Shown: in pieces, positions 23,649 through 32,136 of the stretch
How positions within the stretch are numbered: the first letter of the stretch is position 1
Layout of the letters: the number at the start of each line of letters is the position of its first letter
Source of the DNA: an uncultured Eubacteriales bacterium
GTDB taxonomy: Bacteria > Bacillota > Clostridia > Lachnospirales > Lachnospiraceae
Direction: 5' to 3'
DNA length: 64,000 nt
Assembly (NCBI GenBank): GCA_949292795.1
Contig: CASFBR010000075.1
Coordinates: 1-64,000 of the forward strand
Notes under the pieces: model-generated
Database searches by the model: none
Told to the model about the DNA's origin: nothing
Seen by the model: only the letters and a program-made list of their open reading frames with translations
Translations under genes and position numbers: made by a program

Positions 23649-24944
23649 ATGATGAAAAAGATGATGAGTACAGGCCTTGCGGCGGCTTTGGTATTATCGA
23701 TGGCTGCCTGCGGCGGAAATAGTACAGGTTCAGCAACCGCAGATACCGGCAGCGCCGGCGGACAGTCCACAGCAGCTGATGCGCAGAGCACAGCATCCTC
23801 TGCCGAGGGCGCCACAGCAGAGTTTGTGATCGGAGGCATGGGGCCGCTGACCGGTTCTGCCGCTTCTTATGGTATTTCTGTAAAGCAGGGCAGTGAGATT
23901 GCCATTAAAGAGATCAATGAAGCCGGCGGTGTGAATGTCGGCGGCACCGTTTATTCTTTAAAGCTTGAATTTGCAGATGACGAGGCCACAGAGGACAAGG
24001 CTGTAAGCGCATACAACAGTCTTATGGATAAGAACATCCAGGCACTTGTGGGCGCAACGACGACAGGCTGCTGCATGGCGATTGCCGATCTGACCATGGC
24101 CGATAATCTTTTAGTTGTTACGCCGTCCGGCTCCGGTGTGGACTGCGTCAAGAACCCCAACGCATTCCGTATCTGCTTTACCGATACACTCCAGGGAAAT
24201 ACACTGGCTGAATTTGCCATGAACGATATGGGTGTTAAAAATGTCGCTGTGCTTTACAGCAATTCCAGCGACTACGGCACAGGTATTAAAGACGGTGTCG
24301 TTTCAAAGGTTGAAGAGCTTGGCGGAACGGTTGTTGCCGAGGAAGCCTTCGGTGATGCCGATGTCGATTTTAACTCCCAGCTCACAAAGATCAAAGGCAC
24401 GGATGCCGAGGTCATCATCGTATGCGGCTACTACCAGGCAGCAACCTATATTACAAAGCAGGCTGCTGATATGGGCCTTGATATTCCGTTCCTCGGAAGC
24501 GACGGATGGGACGGTGTACTTGGAACTGTTACCGATGCATCCACAGTAGAGGGCGCGATTTTCTTAAGCTCCTTCTTCTCCGCAGATACCCAGGAAAATG
24601 TTGCGAACTTTGTCAGCGAATATGAAGCTGCCTATAATGCAACTCCGGATCAGTTCGCAGCAGATGCCTATGATGCGGTTTATGTGGTCAAAGCAGCGAT
24701 GGAGAAAGCCGGAAGCATTGAGAGCGATGCAATGATCGCAGCGATGACAGAAATTTCAGTGGATGGCCTTACAGGCGACGGCATCTCCTTTACACCGGAA
24801 GGTGAACCGAACAAGGGCGCAAAATTTATCCAGATCAAGGATGGCGCTTATACGGTATACGGAAGCGACAGTGCAGATGCTTCTGCCGCAGATGAGTCTG
24901 CAGCTTCTGAGACTGCGGCCGCAGATGAATCCGCAGCCGAGTAA
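23649..24944 (+). CDS. livJ: Branched-chain amino-acid ABC transporter substrate-binding lipoprotein
   Basis: A 431-residue type I periplasmic-binding-fold lipoprotein. MMKKMMSTGLAAALVLSMAA precedes Cys21, then a Ser/Thr/Ala linker. GGMGPLTGSAASYGISVKQG starts the mature domain, and ALVGATTTGCCMAIADL and the GSDGWDG block are typical of Leu/Ile/Val receptors. The C-terminal tail repeats Ala-Asp-Glu-Ser. AGGAGG six bases upstream selects ATG 23649 (23652 is also possible). It heads livJHMGF behind its own promoter, and a terminator-like hairpin after it would let it be made in excess of the rest. Confidence 0.92.
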   Translation: MMKKMMSTGLAAALVLSMAACGGNSTGSATADTGSAGGQSTAADAQSTASSAEGATAEFVIGGMGPLTGSAASYGISVKQGSEIAIKEINEAGGVNVGGTVYSLKLEFADDEATEDKAVSAYNSLMDKNIQALVGATTTGCCMAIADLTMADNLLVVTPSGSGVDCVKNPNAFRICFTDTLQGNTLAEFAMNDMGVKNVAVLYSNSSDYGTGIKDGVVSKVEELGGTVVAEEAFGDADVDFNSQLTKIKGTDAEVIIVCGYYQAATYITKQAADMGLDIPFLGSDGWDGVLGTVTDASTVEGAIFLSSFFSADTQENVANFVSEYEAAYNATPDQFAADAYDAVYVVKAAMEKAGSIESDAMIAAMTEISVDGLTGDGISFTPEGEPNKGAKFIQIKDGAYTVYGSDSADASAADESAASETAAADESAAE

Positions 24945-24977
24945 GCTGTGAATCGTTACGGATTTTTCAAATGTTTT

Positions 24978-25018
24978 GGAGACGGCGTGTAAATAAACAT
25001 GTCGTCTCCATTTTTTAG
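24978..25018 (+). terminator. Hairpin between livJ and livH
   Basis: TGGAGACGGCGTG can pair with CATGTCGTCTCCA, followed by TTTTTTAG. It is probably a partial terminator or mRNA-processing site that raises binding-protein yield over the membrane genes. Confidence 0.75.
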
Positions 25019-25080
25019 TTGCATTTTTCTTCGATTTATCAGATAATGATGACGTAGAATACAAAGAAAGGCGGAGGGCG

Positions 25081-25968
25081 ATGGATTTATTAATAAACAT
25101 TGTCGAACAGTTGATTAACGGTCTGCGGACCGGCAGTATTTACGCGCTGATTGCCCTTGGCTATACGATGGTGTATGGTATTGCAAAGATGATCAATTTT
25201 GCCCATGGCGATATTATCATGGTAGGCGCGTATTCTTTGTATGTCTTTTACGGTATCTTAGGGCTCCCGGCAGTGGCAGCGGTCCTTCTCTCGGTCGTTG
25301 TATGCGTGGTGCTCGGCGTCGTTATCGAAAAAGTGGCATACAAACCATTGCGTAATGCACAGCCTCTGGCCGTGCTCATTACAGCGATCGGTGTCAGCTT
25401 CCTGCTGCAAAATCTTGCACTGCTTATTTTCAAGGCTACACCGATCCCCTTTGGCTCGATCATCAAAGTACCTTCGGTACAAATCGCCGGCATCCATATT
25501 TCCGGCATTACGATCGTTACCCTGGTTGTAACAACGATTTCTATGATCGCGCTGACGTTATTTATTAACCGGACAAAGGCCGGACGGGCCATGCGTGCAG
25601 TCTCCGAGGATAAGGGGGCGGCAGAGCTTATGGGTATCAGTGTCAATGGTACGATTTCCCTGACCTTTGCCATCGGTTCAGCCCTGGCAGCCATCGCGGG
25701 ACTTTTATTTATCTGCCAGTATGAGTCATTACAGCCGACACTGGGGGCGCTTCCTGGTATCAAGGCGTTTGTGGCGGCGGTACTTGGCGGTATCGGCAGT
25801 GTGCCCGGAGCGATGCTTGGCGGAATTATCCTTGGAATCATCGAGAGTCTTTCAAAGGCTTATATTTCCACGCAGCTGTCGGATGCGATCGTTTTCGGCG
25901 TGCTTGTAATCGTGCTGTTAGTGAAGCCATCCGGCTTGCTTGGCAAGATCCGTATTGAGAAAGTGTAG
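25081..25968 (+). CDS. livH: Branched-chain amino-acid ABC transporter permease LivH
   Basis: A 295-residue inner-membrane protein with about eight hydrophobic segments. GSIYALIALGYTMVYGIAKM and NFAHGDIIMVGAY at the N terminus and EDKGAAELMGI in the cytosolic coupling loop are hallmarks of LivH. GGCGGAGGGCG precedes the ATG. It pairs with LivM, encoded nine bases on, to form the channel for leucine, isoleucine and valine uptake. Confidence 0.93.
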   Translation: MDLLINIVEQLINGLRTGSIYALIALGYTMVYGIAKMINFAHGDIIMVGAYSLYVFYGILGLPAVAAVLLSVVVCVVLGVVIEKVAYKPLRNAQPLAVLITAIGVSFLLQNLALLIFKATPIPFGSIIKVPSVQIAGIHISGITIVTLVVTTISMIALTLFINRTKAGRAMRAVSEDKGAAELMGISVNGTISLTFAIGSALAAIAGLLFICQYESLQPTLGALPGIKAFVAAVLGGIGSVPGAMLGGIILGIIESLSKAYISTQLSDAIVFGVLVIVLLVKPSGLLGKIRIEKV

Positions 25969-25977
25969 GTGAGACAG

Positions 25978-26946
25978 ATGAAGCATAAAAAATATCAGAA
26001 ATTATTGATTAATGTGATCATTGCTGTCCTTATTTACGCGCTTGTGATGATGGCGATTCAGTTTGGCTGGATCGGACGGCAGTTCCTGTCAATGATCGTT
26101 CCGGTATGTACCAATGTGATGCTGGCCGTTTCTCTGTGCCTGATCGTCGGCTTCCTTGGCGAACTGACGCTGGGACATGCGGCATTTATGTCTGTGGGCG
26201 CCTATTCGGGAGCACTTGTCACCTTAAATGTGCCGCTGCCGTCATGGCTGGCACTGGCGCTGGGACTTGTGATCGGCGGCGTGACGGCGGCACTGGCCGG
26301 CGTGATCATCGGTGTGCCGGTACTGCGCCTGAGAGGCGACTACCTGGCGATTGTAACACTGGGCTTCGGTGAGATCATCAAGTCGATTTTTAATACCCTT
26401 GGGATCACCGGCGGCGCCGGCGGTCTTTCCGGTATTCCGATGCTGACGACCTACCGGAATTTTACCCTTGTATTTATATTGATGCTGATTGTCATCGTTG
26501 TGGTGGCGAATCTCGTCAATTCCCGTCAGGGCCGGGCAATCTGCGCCATCCGTGATAATTATATTGCCGCGGAGGCCGCGGGGATCAAGATCAGCAAGTA
26601 TAAGGTCATGGCCTTTGTTATTTCCGCATTTTTTGCAGGCGTGGCCGGTGTGATCTATGCACACAATATCAGTATCCTCAAGCCTGGTAATTTTGATTAT
26701 AATCAGTCCATCGAATTTCTTGTTATGGTCGTTTTAGGCGGTATGGGAAGCATCCGCGGCTCCATTATCGCGGCGGTGATCCTTACCCTGCTTCCGGAGG
26801 TACTGCGCGGTGTGGCAGATTACCGTATGCTCGTATATTCGATCGTTTTGATCGCAATGATGCTCTTTAACAATTCCGCGCTGAAGGCAAAGCTTGTTGC
26901 TCGCAAAAATATGCGCAAATCCACTGAAGTTTCAAAGGAGGCGTAA
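25978..26946 (+). CDS. livM: Branched-chain amino-acid ABC transporter permease LivM
   Basis: A 322-residue membrane protein with about nine hydrophobic segments. LGELTLGHAAFMSVGAYSGA, LRGDYLAIVTLGFGEIIK and RDNYIAAEAAGI are LivM signatures, the last being the ATPase-contact loop. ATG 25978 is preferred; GTG at 25969 would add three residues, and TAGGTGAG overlaps it. It ends four bases before livG. Confidence 0.93.
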   Translation: MKHKKYQKLLINVIIAVLIYALVMMAIQFGWIGRQFLSMIVPVCTNVMLAVSLCLIVGFLGELTLGHAAFMSVGAYSGALVTLNVPLPSWLALALGLVIGGVTAALAGVIIGVPVLRLRGDYLAIVTLGFGEIIKSIFNTLGITGGAGGLSGIPMLTTYRNFTLVFILMLIVIVVVANLVNSRQGRAICAIRDNYIAAEAAGIKISKYKVMAFVISAFFAGVAGVIYAHNISILKPGNFDYNQSIEFLVMVVLGGMGSIRGSIIAAVILTLLPEVLRGVADYRMLVYSIVLIAMMLFNNSALKAKLVARKNMRKSTEVSKEA

Positions 26947-26949
26947 GCT

Positions 26950-27708
26950 ATGGCATTACTTGAAGTTCGCAATCTTGGAATCTCCTTTGGCGGCCTGCGG
27001 GCCGTGGACAGTCTGGATATGTCGATTGAGAAGGGGCAGCTTTACGGCCTGATCGGTCCTAACGGCGCCGGAAAAACGACGGTATTTAACCTGCTGACCG
27101 GCGTTTACCGCCCGACGGAAGGCATCATCCGTCTGGACGGCGAGAATATTGTCGGAAAAAAGACGGTGGAGATCAATAAGGCGGGGATCGCCAGAACGTT
27201 CCAGAACATCCGTCTGTTTAAAAATATGACGGTGCTGGATAATGTAAAGGCCGGGCTTCATAATCATTATAAATACAATCTTCTGACCGGTATTTTAAGG
27301 CTCCCGGCCTACCGCAGGGTGGAAAAGGCCATGGATGAACATGCCATGGAGCTTCTGGGAGTGTTTGGCCTTGACGGCGAGGCGAAAAACATGGCTGCCA
27401 ACCTGCCCTACGGCAAGCAGCGCAAGCTGGAGATCGCCCGTGCGCTGGCAACAGACCCGAAGCTGCTGCTTTTAGACGAGCCGGCAGCCGGCATGAACCC
27501 CAATGAGACTGAAGAACTGATGGAAACGATCCGTTTTGTCAGGGAAAAATTTGAGATGACCATTTTGCTCATCGAGCATGATATGAAGCTTGTCTCCGGT
27601 ATATGCGAGGCGCTGACCGTACTGAATTTCGGAACGGTTCTCGCACAGGGAAATACCAGTGAGGTTTTAGGCGACCCGAAGGTCGTTAAGGCATATCTTG
27701 GAGAGTAG
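26950..27708 (+). CDS. livG: Branched-chain amino-acid ABC transporter ATPase LivG
   Basis: A 252-residue ABC ATPase. GPNGAGKTT is Walker A, and IARTFQNIRLF is the extended Q-loop region typical of LivG. The signature is the degenerate LPYGKQRKLEIARAL that distinguishes LivG from other ABC proteins, and LLLLDEPAAGMNP is Walker B. AAAGGAGGCGTAAGCT precedes the ATG. It works as a heterodimer with LivF, encoded directly downstream. Confidence 0.94.
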   Translation: MALLEVRNLGISFGGLRAVDSLDMSIEKGQLYGLIGPNGAGKTTVFNLLTGVYRPTEGIIRLDGENIVGKKTVEINKAGIARTFQNIRLFKNMTVLDNVKAGLHNHYKYNLLTGILRLPAYRRVEKAMDEHAMELLGVFGLDGEAKNMAANLPYGKQRKLEIARALATDPKLLLLDEPAAGMNPNETEELMETIRFVREKFEMTILLIEHDMKLVSGICEALTVLNFGTVLAQGNTSEVLGDPKVVKAYLGE

Positions 27709-27722
27709 GAGGCAGGAAACAG

Positions 27723-28433
27723 ATGGCAATGCTTGAAATAAAAAATCTTGAAGTGTTTTATGGTGTGATCCAGGCGATCAAAGGCGTATCCTTTGAGGTT
27801 AACGAGGGCGAAGTAATCGCGCTTATCGGCGCCAACGGCGCCGGAAAGACGACGATCCTGCATACGATTACCGGGCTGATTGCGCCGAGAGCCGGACAGG
27901 TCTTTTTTGAGGGGCAGGAGATTACAAAGCTGCCCGGACATAAGATCGTGTCCAGGGGGATTGCCCATGTGCCGGAAGGCCGCCGGGTATTTGCCGAGCT
28001 GAGCGTTTTGGAAAACCTTAAGCTTGGCGCTTACACGCGCAAGGATAAAAAAGAGATCGAAGCGTCCCTGGAGATGATTTATTCCCGCTTCCCGCGGCTT
28101 AAGGAGCGCCGCAACCAGCTGGCCGGTACGTTAAGCGGCGGCGAGCAGCAGATGCTTGCCATGGGCCGGGCGCTCATGAGCAAGCCGAGGATCATTCTCA
28201 TGGATGAGCCGTCGATGGGACTTTCGCCGATTTTTGTCAATGAAATCTTTAAGATCATTGAGGATGTGAGCAAGGCCGGCACCACGGTGCTTCTTGTGGA
28301 GCAGAACGCCAAAAAGGCGCTGGCGATTGCGGACCGGGCCTATGTGCTGGAAACCGGAAGGATTACCTTAAGCGGCGATGCCAAAGACCTGATGAATGAT
28401 GATTCTGTTAAAAAGGCTTATCTTGGCGAATAA
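27723..28433 (+). CDS. livF: Branched-chain amino-acid ABC transporter ATPase LivF
   Basis: A 236-residue ABC ATPase. GANGAGKTTIL is Walker A, AHVPEGRRVFAELSVLENL is the LivF-specific Q-loop stretch, LSGGEQQMLAMGRALM is the signature and LMDEPSMGLSP is Walker B. It completes the importer. AGGAGGCAGGAAACAG precedes the ATG. The next gene, a Cmk-like kinase, starts 14 bases later and may be read from the same message. Confidence 0.94.
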   Translation: MAMLEIKNLEVFYGVIQAIKGVSFEVNEGEVIALIGANGAGKTTILHTITGLIAPRAGQVFFEGQEITKLPGHKIVSRGIAHVPEGRRVFAELSVLENLKLGAYTRKDKKEIEASLEMIYSRFPRLKERRNQLAGTLSGGEQQMLAMGRALMSKPRIILMDEPSMGLSPIFVNEIFKIIEDVSKAGTTVLLVEQNAKKALAIADRAYVLETGRITLSGDAKDLMNDDSVKKAYLGE

Positions 28434-28447
28434 CAGGAGGGATGTTC

Positions 28448-29104
28448 ATGGAAAAGAAAAATATTGTCATTACGATCGCCCGGCAGTATGGCAGCGGCGG
28501 CAAGACAGTCGGTCATATGCTGGCGAAGGAGCTGGGCTTTAACTGCTACGGGCGGGAGCTGATCCGTATGGCATCTGAGGACAGCGGGATTAACGAAAAG
28601 CTTTTCGGCCAGGTCGATGAGAGCGTGCGCCGCAGCTTTTTACAGAAAATGGCCAATATTAAAAAGATTTATGACGGTGAACTGCTTCCGCCGGAAAGCG
28701 AAGGCTTCGTCTCCGATGATAATTTGTTTAACTACCAGGCAAAGATTATCAAGGAGCTGGCAGCCAGTGAGAATTGTGTCATTATCGGACGCTGCGCGGA
28801 TTTTGTGCTCCGGGATAATGAAAACTGCCTGAGCATCTTTGTTCACGGTTCCAGGGAGTTTTGCCTGGCGCGGTCTATGGAGCGCAACAGTATGACGCCC
28901 CGGGAAATGCAGAAATTTATTGAAAAAACGGACAAGTACCGCGGAGACTATTATAAGTATCATACCGGACACAGCTGGTATGATGCCCGCAATTATGATC
29001 TGTGTCTGGACAGCAGCAAGCTTGGCTTTGACGGCTGTGTGGCCGCTATTAAGGCCCATATGGCTGTCCGCTTTAAGGACTATGATCTTTCATTTCTTAA
29101 ATGA
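28448..29104 (+). CDS. Cytidylate kinase-like family protein
   Basis: A 218-residue P-loop protein of the cytidylate_kin2 family. ITIARQYGSGGKTVGHMLA holds the GSGGKTVG variant P-loop, GRCADFVLRDNENCLSIF is the second conserved block, and a C-terminal DYYKYHTGHSWYDARNYDLCLDS segment is typical. These proteins are widespread in Clostridia, and their substrate is not settled. ATG 28448 has GGAGGG six bases upstream; ATG 28442 is too close to it. It probably rides at the end of the liv transcript. Confidence 0.85.
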   Translation: MEKKNIVITIARQYGSGGKTVGHMLAKELGFNCYGRELIRMASEDSGINEKLFGQVDESVRRSFLQKMANIKKIYDGELLPPESEGFVSDDNLFNYQAKIIKELAASENCVIIGRCADFVLRDNENCLSIFVHGSREFCLARSMERNSMTPREMQKFIEKTDKYRGDYYKYHTGHSWYDARNYDLCLDSSKLGFDGCVAAIKAHMAVRFKDYDLSFLK

Positions 29105-29190
29105 GCAGGTTCCGGGCCGAAGGCATGTGCCCGGAAGCGTTTTAAGGGGCTGCCGCCTGGAGACGCCTGTCTTCAGACGGCAGCCCTGTT

Positions 29191-29580
29191 AAGCTGCGGC
29201 AGACAAGTCTGCGCAGCTTTCCGGATAAAACGGCCGCATGGCCGTGGGAAAGAGATTCAGCCATGCATCTCGCGTTTACGCTGCCGGGGCAGCTATCCGC
29301 CGCTTGCGCGGCGAAACGCTCGATTACGGCTAAGCGCCGTATGTCCGTTTATCCAGTCAAGCTGCGGCAGGCTTACCTGCGCAGCTTTCCGGATAAAACG
29401 GCCGCAGGGCCGTGGGAAAGAAATTCAGCCATGCATCTCGCGTTTACGCTGCCGGGGCAGCTATCCGCCGCATATGCGGCGAAACGCTCGATTACGGCTA
29501 AGCGCCGTATGTCCGTTTATCCAGTCAAGCTGCGGCAGACAAGTCTGCGCAGCTTTCCGGATAAAACGGCCGCATGGCTG
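29191..29580. repeat. 168-bp tandem repeat, 2.3 copies, upstream of azlC
   Basis: AAGCTGCGGCAG marks unit starts at 29191, 29359 and 29527, exactly 168 bp apart, and the third copy breaks off near 29577. Units differ at only a few positions. Each holds AAGCTGCG/CGCAGCTT, able to form a hairpin, plus GCGGCGAAACGCTCGATTACG. Because 168 is a multiple of three, a frame stays open through the whole array into azlC, although no ribosome site supports translating it. The rest of the 29105-29607 gap, before 29191 and after 29580, shows nothing recognisable. Confidence 0.88.
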
Positions 29581-29607
29581 AATAGTTACGAAAATATAAA
29601 GAAGCGG

Positions 29608-30381
29608 GTGAGGAGTGTGCAGAGGGAGCACGCATTTCGATATGGATTAAAACAGGGGTTTCCCATAGGGCTGGGTTATTTTCCGGTGTCTTTTACTTTC
29701 GGTTTGCTGACGGTGGCCGGAGGCCTGCCTGTATGGGCAGGTATTTTAATTTCACTGACGAATCTCACAAGTGCAGGGCAGTTTGCCGGGATGAACCTGA
29801 TCCTGGCCGGCGCCGGTTACGGCGAGATTGGCCTGACAACACTGGTGATCAATCTTCGATATATGCTCATGTCTCTGGCGCTGTCCCAGAAGATTGACGG
29901 AAGGATTCCGGTCTGGCAGCGGCTGATCTTTGCTTTTGGCATTACGGATGAGACGTTTGTGGTGGCTTCGATGCAGCGGCCGCCGATTAAGGCCGGCTAT
30001 ATGTTCGGACTGATCCTGCTCCCGGTGGCCGGATGGAATCTTGGCACAATATGCGGATGCTGTATTTCTTCAATACTTCCGCAAGCCCTTCAAAATGCCA
30101 TGGGTATTGCCCTGTATGCCATGTTTATCGCGCTGATTGTTCCAGCGGCAAGAGATTCGCTTAAAGTATGTCTGGTGATCATCGTCGCGGTAGCTGTGAC
30201 ATGCATTTTAAAATATGTGCCGGTATTTGCTTTTGTGTCCTCCGGATTTCGGATTATTATCGCCACGGTGGCTGCCGCTGCGCTGGGAGCCTGGCTTTTC
30301 CCAAAGCCGGAGGAGGACGGAGAGACTGCTGGCAAAGATGAGATCGTGACAGCTGATGGAGCGGGAGGTGATCAGGCGTGA
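29608..30381 (+). CDS. azlC: AzlC-family branched-chain amino-acid exporter subunit
   Basis: A membrane protein of 257 residues from the chosen start. FRYGLKQGFPIGLGYFPVSF begins the first segment, LTSAGQFAGMNLI and LRYMLMSLALSQK are conserved AzlC blocks, and about five to six hydrophobic segments follow. It pairs with the small AzlD encoded next to export branched-chain amino acids or analogues. The frame is open upstream through the 168-bp repeats to 29263; homologues begin near RYGLK, so GTG 29608 (or 29617) is chosen, with a weak ribosome site. The start is uncertain. The stop overlaps the azlD GTG. Confidence 0.82.
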   Translation: MRSVQREHAFRYGLKQGFPIGLGYFPVSFTFGLLTVAGGLPVWAGILISLTNLTSAGQFAGMNLILAGAGYGEIGLTTLVINLRYMLMSLALSQKIDGRIPVWQRLIFAFGITDETFVVASMQRPPIKAGYMFGLILLPVAGWNLGTICGCCISSILPQALQNAMGIALYAMFIALIVPAARDSLKVCLVIIVAVAVTCILKYVPVFAFVSSGFRIIIATVAAAALGAWLFPKPEEDGETAGKDEIVTADGAGGDQA

Positions 30382-30686
30382 GTACCGGACGGATTTTATT
30401 GTGCATCGCTGTGATGGCGCTTGTAACGTACATTCCGAGAGTGCTTCCGGTCACTGTTTTCCGCAAAAAAATACGTTCCCCTTTCTGGCGTTCCTTTCTG
30501 GACTATACGCCCTATGCCGTTTTGGGGGCGCTGACCTTTCCGGAAATTTTTGCTTCTACCGGACATTATATCTCTGCGGCTGCAGGTACTATTACAGCCA
30601 TCGCGCTGGGATATTTCAGAAGAAGTCTTGTCATTGTTGCCGTTGCTGCCATTGCTGTGGTCTATATTGTGGAAATGCTGCTGTAA
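30378..30686 (+). CDS. azlD: AzlD-family branched-chain amino-acid transport subunit
   Basis: A 102-residue protein with about three to four membrane segments. ALVTYIPRVLPVTVF and FLDYTPYAVLGALTFPEI are the family signatures. The GTG start sits in the azlC stop (GTGA), with GGGAGGTGATC upstream, so translation is coupled. AzlC and AzlD form the two-part exporter; the nearby livJHMGF importer handles the same amino-acid class. Confidence 0.88.
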   Translation: MSTGRILLCIAVMALVTYIPRVLPVTVFRKKIRSPFWRSFLDYTPYAVLGALTFPEIFASTGHYISAAAGTITAIALGYFRRSLVIVAVAAIAVVYIVEMLL

Positions 30687-30778
30687 AAGGGCCGGGTGGA
30701 CGGTATCGTTTACTTTTGGCATCATGGCCTGCCTGAATTTTTGGCCGCGGCGGTGAAAAGCTTAGAGGAGGATTGTTT

Positions 30779-31306
30779 ATGAGCAAAATGCTTGTTGTTG
30801 TCGATATGCAGAATGATTTTATTGATGGCGCCCTTGGGACGCCTCAGGCACAGGCAATCGTTTTGCGGGTGATCGAAAAAATCAAAAATTTTAAAGGACA
30901 GATTTTTTATACGCGGGATACGCACGATGAAACGTATCTTAAGACGCAGGAGGGTGTCAATCTTCCGGTGGAACACTGCCTGATCCATACGCACGGGTGG
31001 GAGCTGCAAAAAGATATTGCAGCGCTTGCGGCAGAGCGCAAAAGTATGATCTTTGACAAACCGACCTTCGGCTCCCTTGGGCTTGCCGGATGCCTGAGCG
31101 CTATCCAGAAGGCTGCGCCCATCGACGAGATTGAGCTTGTGGGGCTGTGCACGGACATCTGTGTGATCTCCAACGCCCTGCTTTTAAAGGCAGCGCTGCC
31201 GGACACAAAGATTTCTGTGGACAGTACATGCTGTGCCGGGGTGACACCTGAAAGCCATGAGAACGCCCTGAAGGCGATGGCGGCCTGCCAGGTTGAGATT
31301 CGATGA
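30779..31306 (+). CDS. Isochorismatase-family cysteine hydrolase (nicotinamidase-like)
   Basis: A 175-residue cytosolic hydrolase. VVVDMQNDFIDGALG carries the catalytic Asp, FDKPTFGS the Lys, and VGLCTDICVISNALL the nucleophilic Cys of the Asp-Lys-Cys triad. The metal-site residues DTHDETY also fit nicotinamidases (PncA), but the family includes many other amidases, so nicotinamide is only the best guess. AGAGGAGG precedes ATG 30779. The stop overlaps the next ATG (ATGA). Confidence 0.82.
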   Translation: MSKMLVVVDMQNDFIDGALGTPQAQAIVLRVIEKIKNFKGQIFYTRDTHDETYLKTQEGVNLPVEHCLIHTHGWELQKDIAALAAERKSMIFDKPTFGSLGLAGCLSAIQKAAPIDEIELVGLCTDICVISNALLLKAALPDTKISVDSTCCAGVTPESHENALKAMAACQVEIR

Positions 31307-32052
31307 GCGGCCGGCCGGAAGCTTCCGTCATCTCGGATTTTGTGACCGACGCCGCGGGGCGTATTGATTTTGAACTGACACGCATGGACCGAAAGACGCT
31401 GAGTATCCATATCGGCGATGAAGGCCAGGTGATCGTGCGGGCGCCAAGGTTTGTCACACGGGAGCAGATTGCCGCCATGGTGTTAAAAAAGGCAGACTGG
31501 ATAAGAGAAAAGTCCGGTGCGGCGAAAGCGGCGGCAAAAATGAAGATTATTCACCGTTTTGCCCAGGGCGAGCCGTTTTACTATCTCGGGAAAGCCTATC
31601 CGCTGCATGTGCAGTATGATGCCAATGTGCGCCGTGTCTGTGTGTTTCTTAATACGGACAGTCTGACGATCCAGACACCGGTGGTAGATATGGAAACGAT
31701 GAAGGCGGCGGTACTTTTGTGGTACCGGGAAAATGCCGCAAAGCTTGTGTGCCGGCGGGCCATGCATTATGGCGGGCTTCTCGGCGAGCAGCCTGCCCGG
31801 ATTTTGATCCGGGAACAAAAAAGCCGCTGGGGAAGCTGCAATAGCCGCCGGGAGCTGCGGCTGAACTGGAAGCTGATTATGGCGCCTTTAAAAATCCTGG
31901 ATTATGTTGTTATCCACGAATTGTGCCATTTAAAAGAGATGAATCATTCGCCCCGCTTCTGGGCGCATGTGGCACGTCTGTGTCCGGATTATAAGCAATG
32001 CCGGAAATGGCTCCGGGACTATGGCGCCATGCTGACGTTTGAGGTAAAATAG
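31303..32052 (+). CDS. YgjP-like zinc metallopeptidase (DUF45)
   Basis: A 249-residue M48-related protein. The C-terminal part has VIHELCHLKEMNHSPRFW, an HExxH zinc site with a following His and Phe-Trp typical of YgjP/WLM-type peptidases. The LIREQKSRWGSCNSRRELRL block upstream is highly conserved in DUF45. The N-terminal 130 residues are a beta-rich domain (IVRAPRFVTREQI). It has no signal peptide. Translation is coupled to the cysteine hydrolase by a four-base overlap. The physiological substrate is unknown. Confidence 0.85.
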   Translation: MSGRPEASVISDFVTDAAGRIDFELTRMDRKTLSIHIGDEGQVIVRAPRFVTREQIAAMVLKKADWIREKSGAAKAAAKMKIIHRFAQGEPFYYLGKAYPLHVQYDANVRRVCVFLNTDSLTIQTPVVDMETMKAAVLLWYRENAAKLVCRRAMHYGGLLGEQPARILIREQKSRWGSCNSRRELRLNWKLIMAPLKILDYVVIHELCHLKEMNHSPRFWAHVARLCPDYKQCRKWLRDYGAMLTFEVK

Positions 32053-32136
32053 TTTACGGTATTTTCGGATGCCGTATAAATTTGGGCGGAAGTAAATCTG
32101 TAAATAAAAAGTTAAGCCAAAAGGAGCATAGCAGTA

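Noticed and set aside
25258..25841. Long minus-strand open frames inside livH
   Set aside because: They are antisense shadows of a GC-skewed coding region; the plus-strand LivH motifs are unmistakable.
29263..29607. 118-residue repeat-containing N terminus of AzlC
   Set aside because: No ribosome site, and AzlC homologues begin with the RYGLK segment; kept as a finding because the frame is open, but not annotated as coding.
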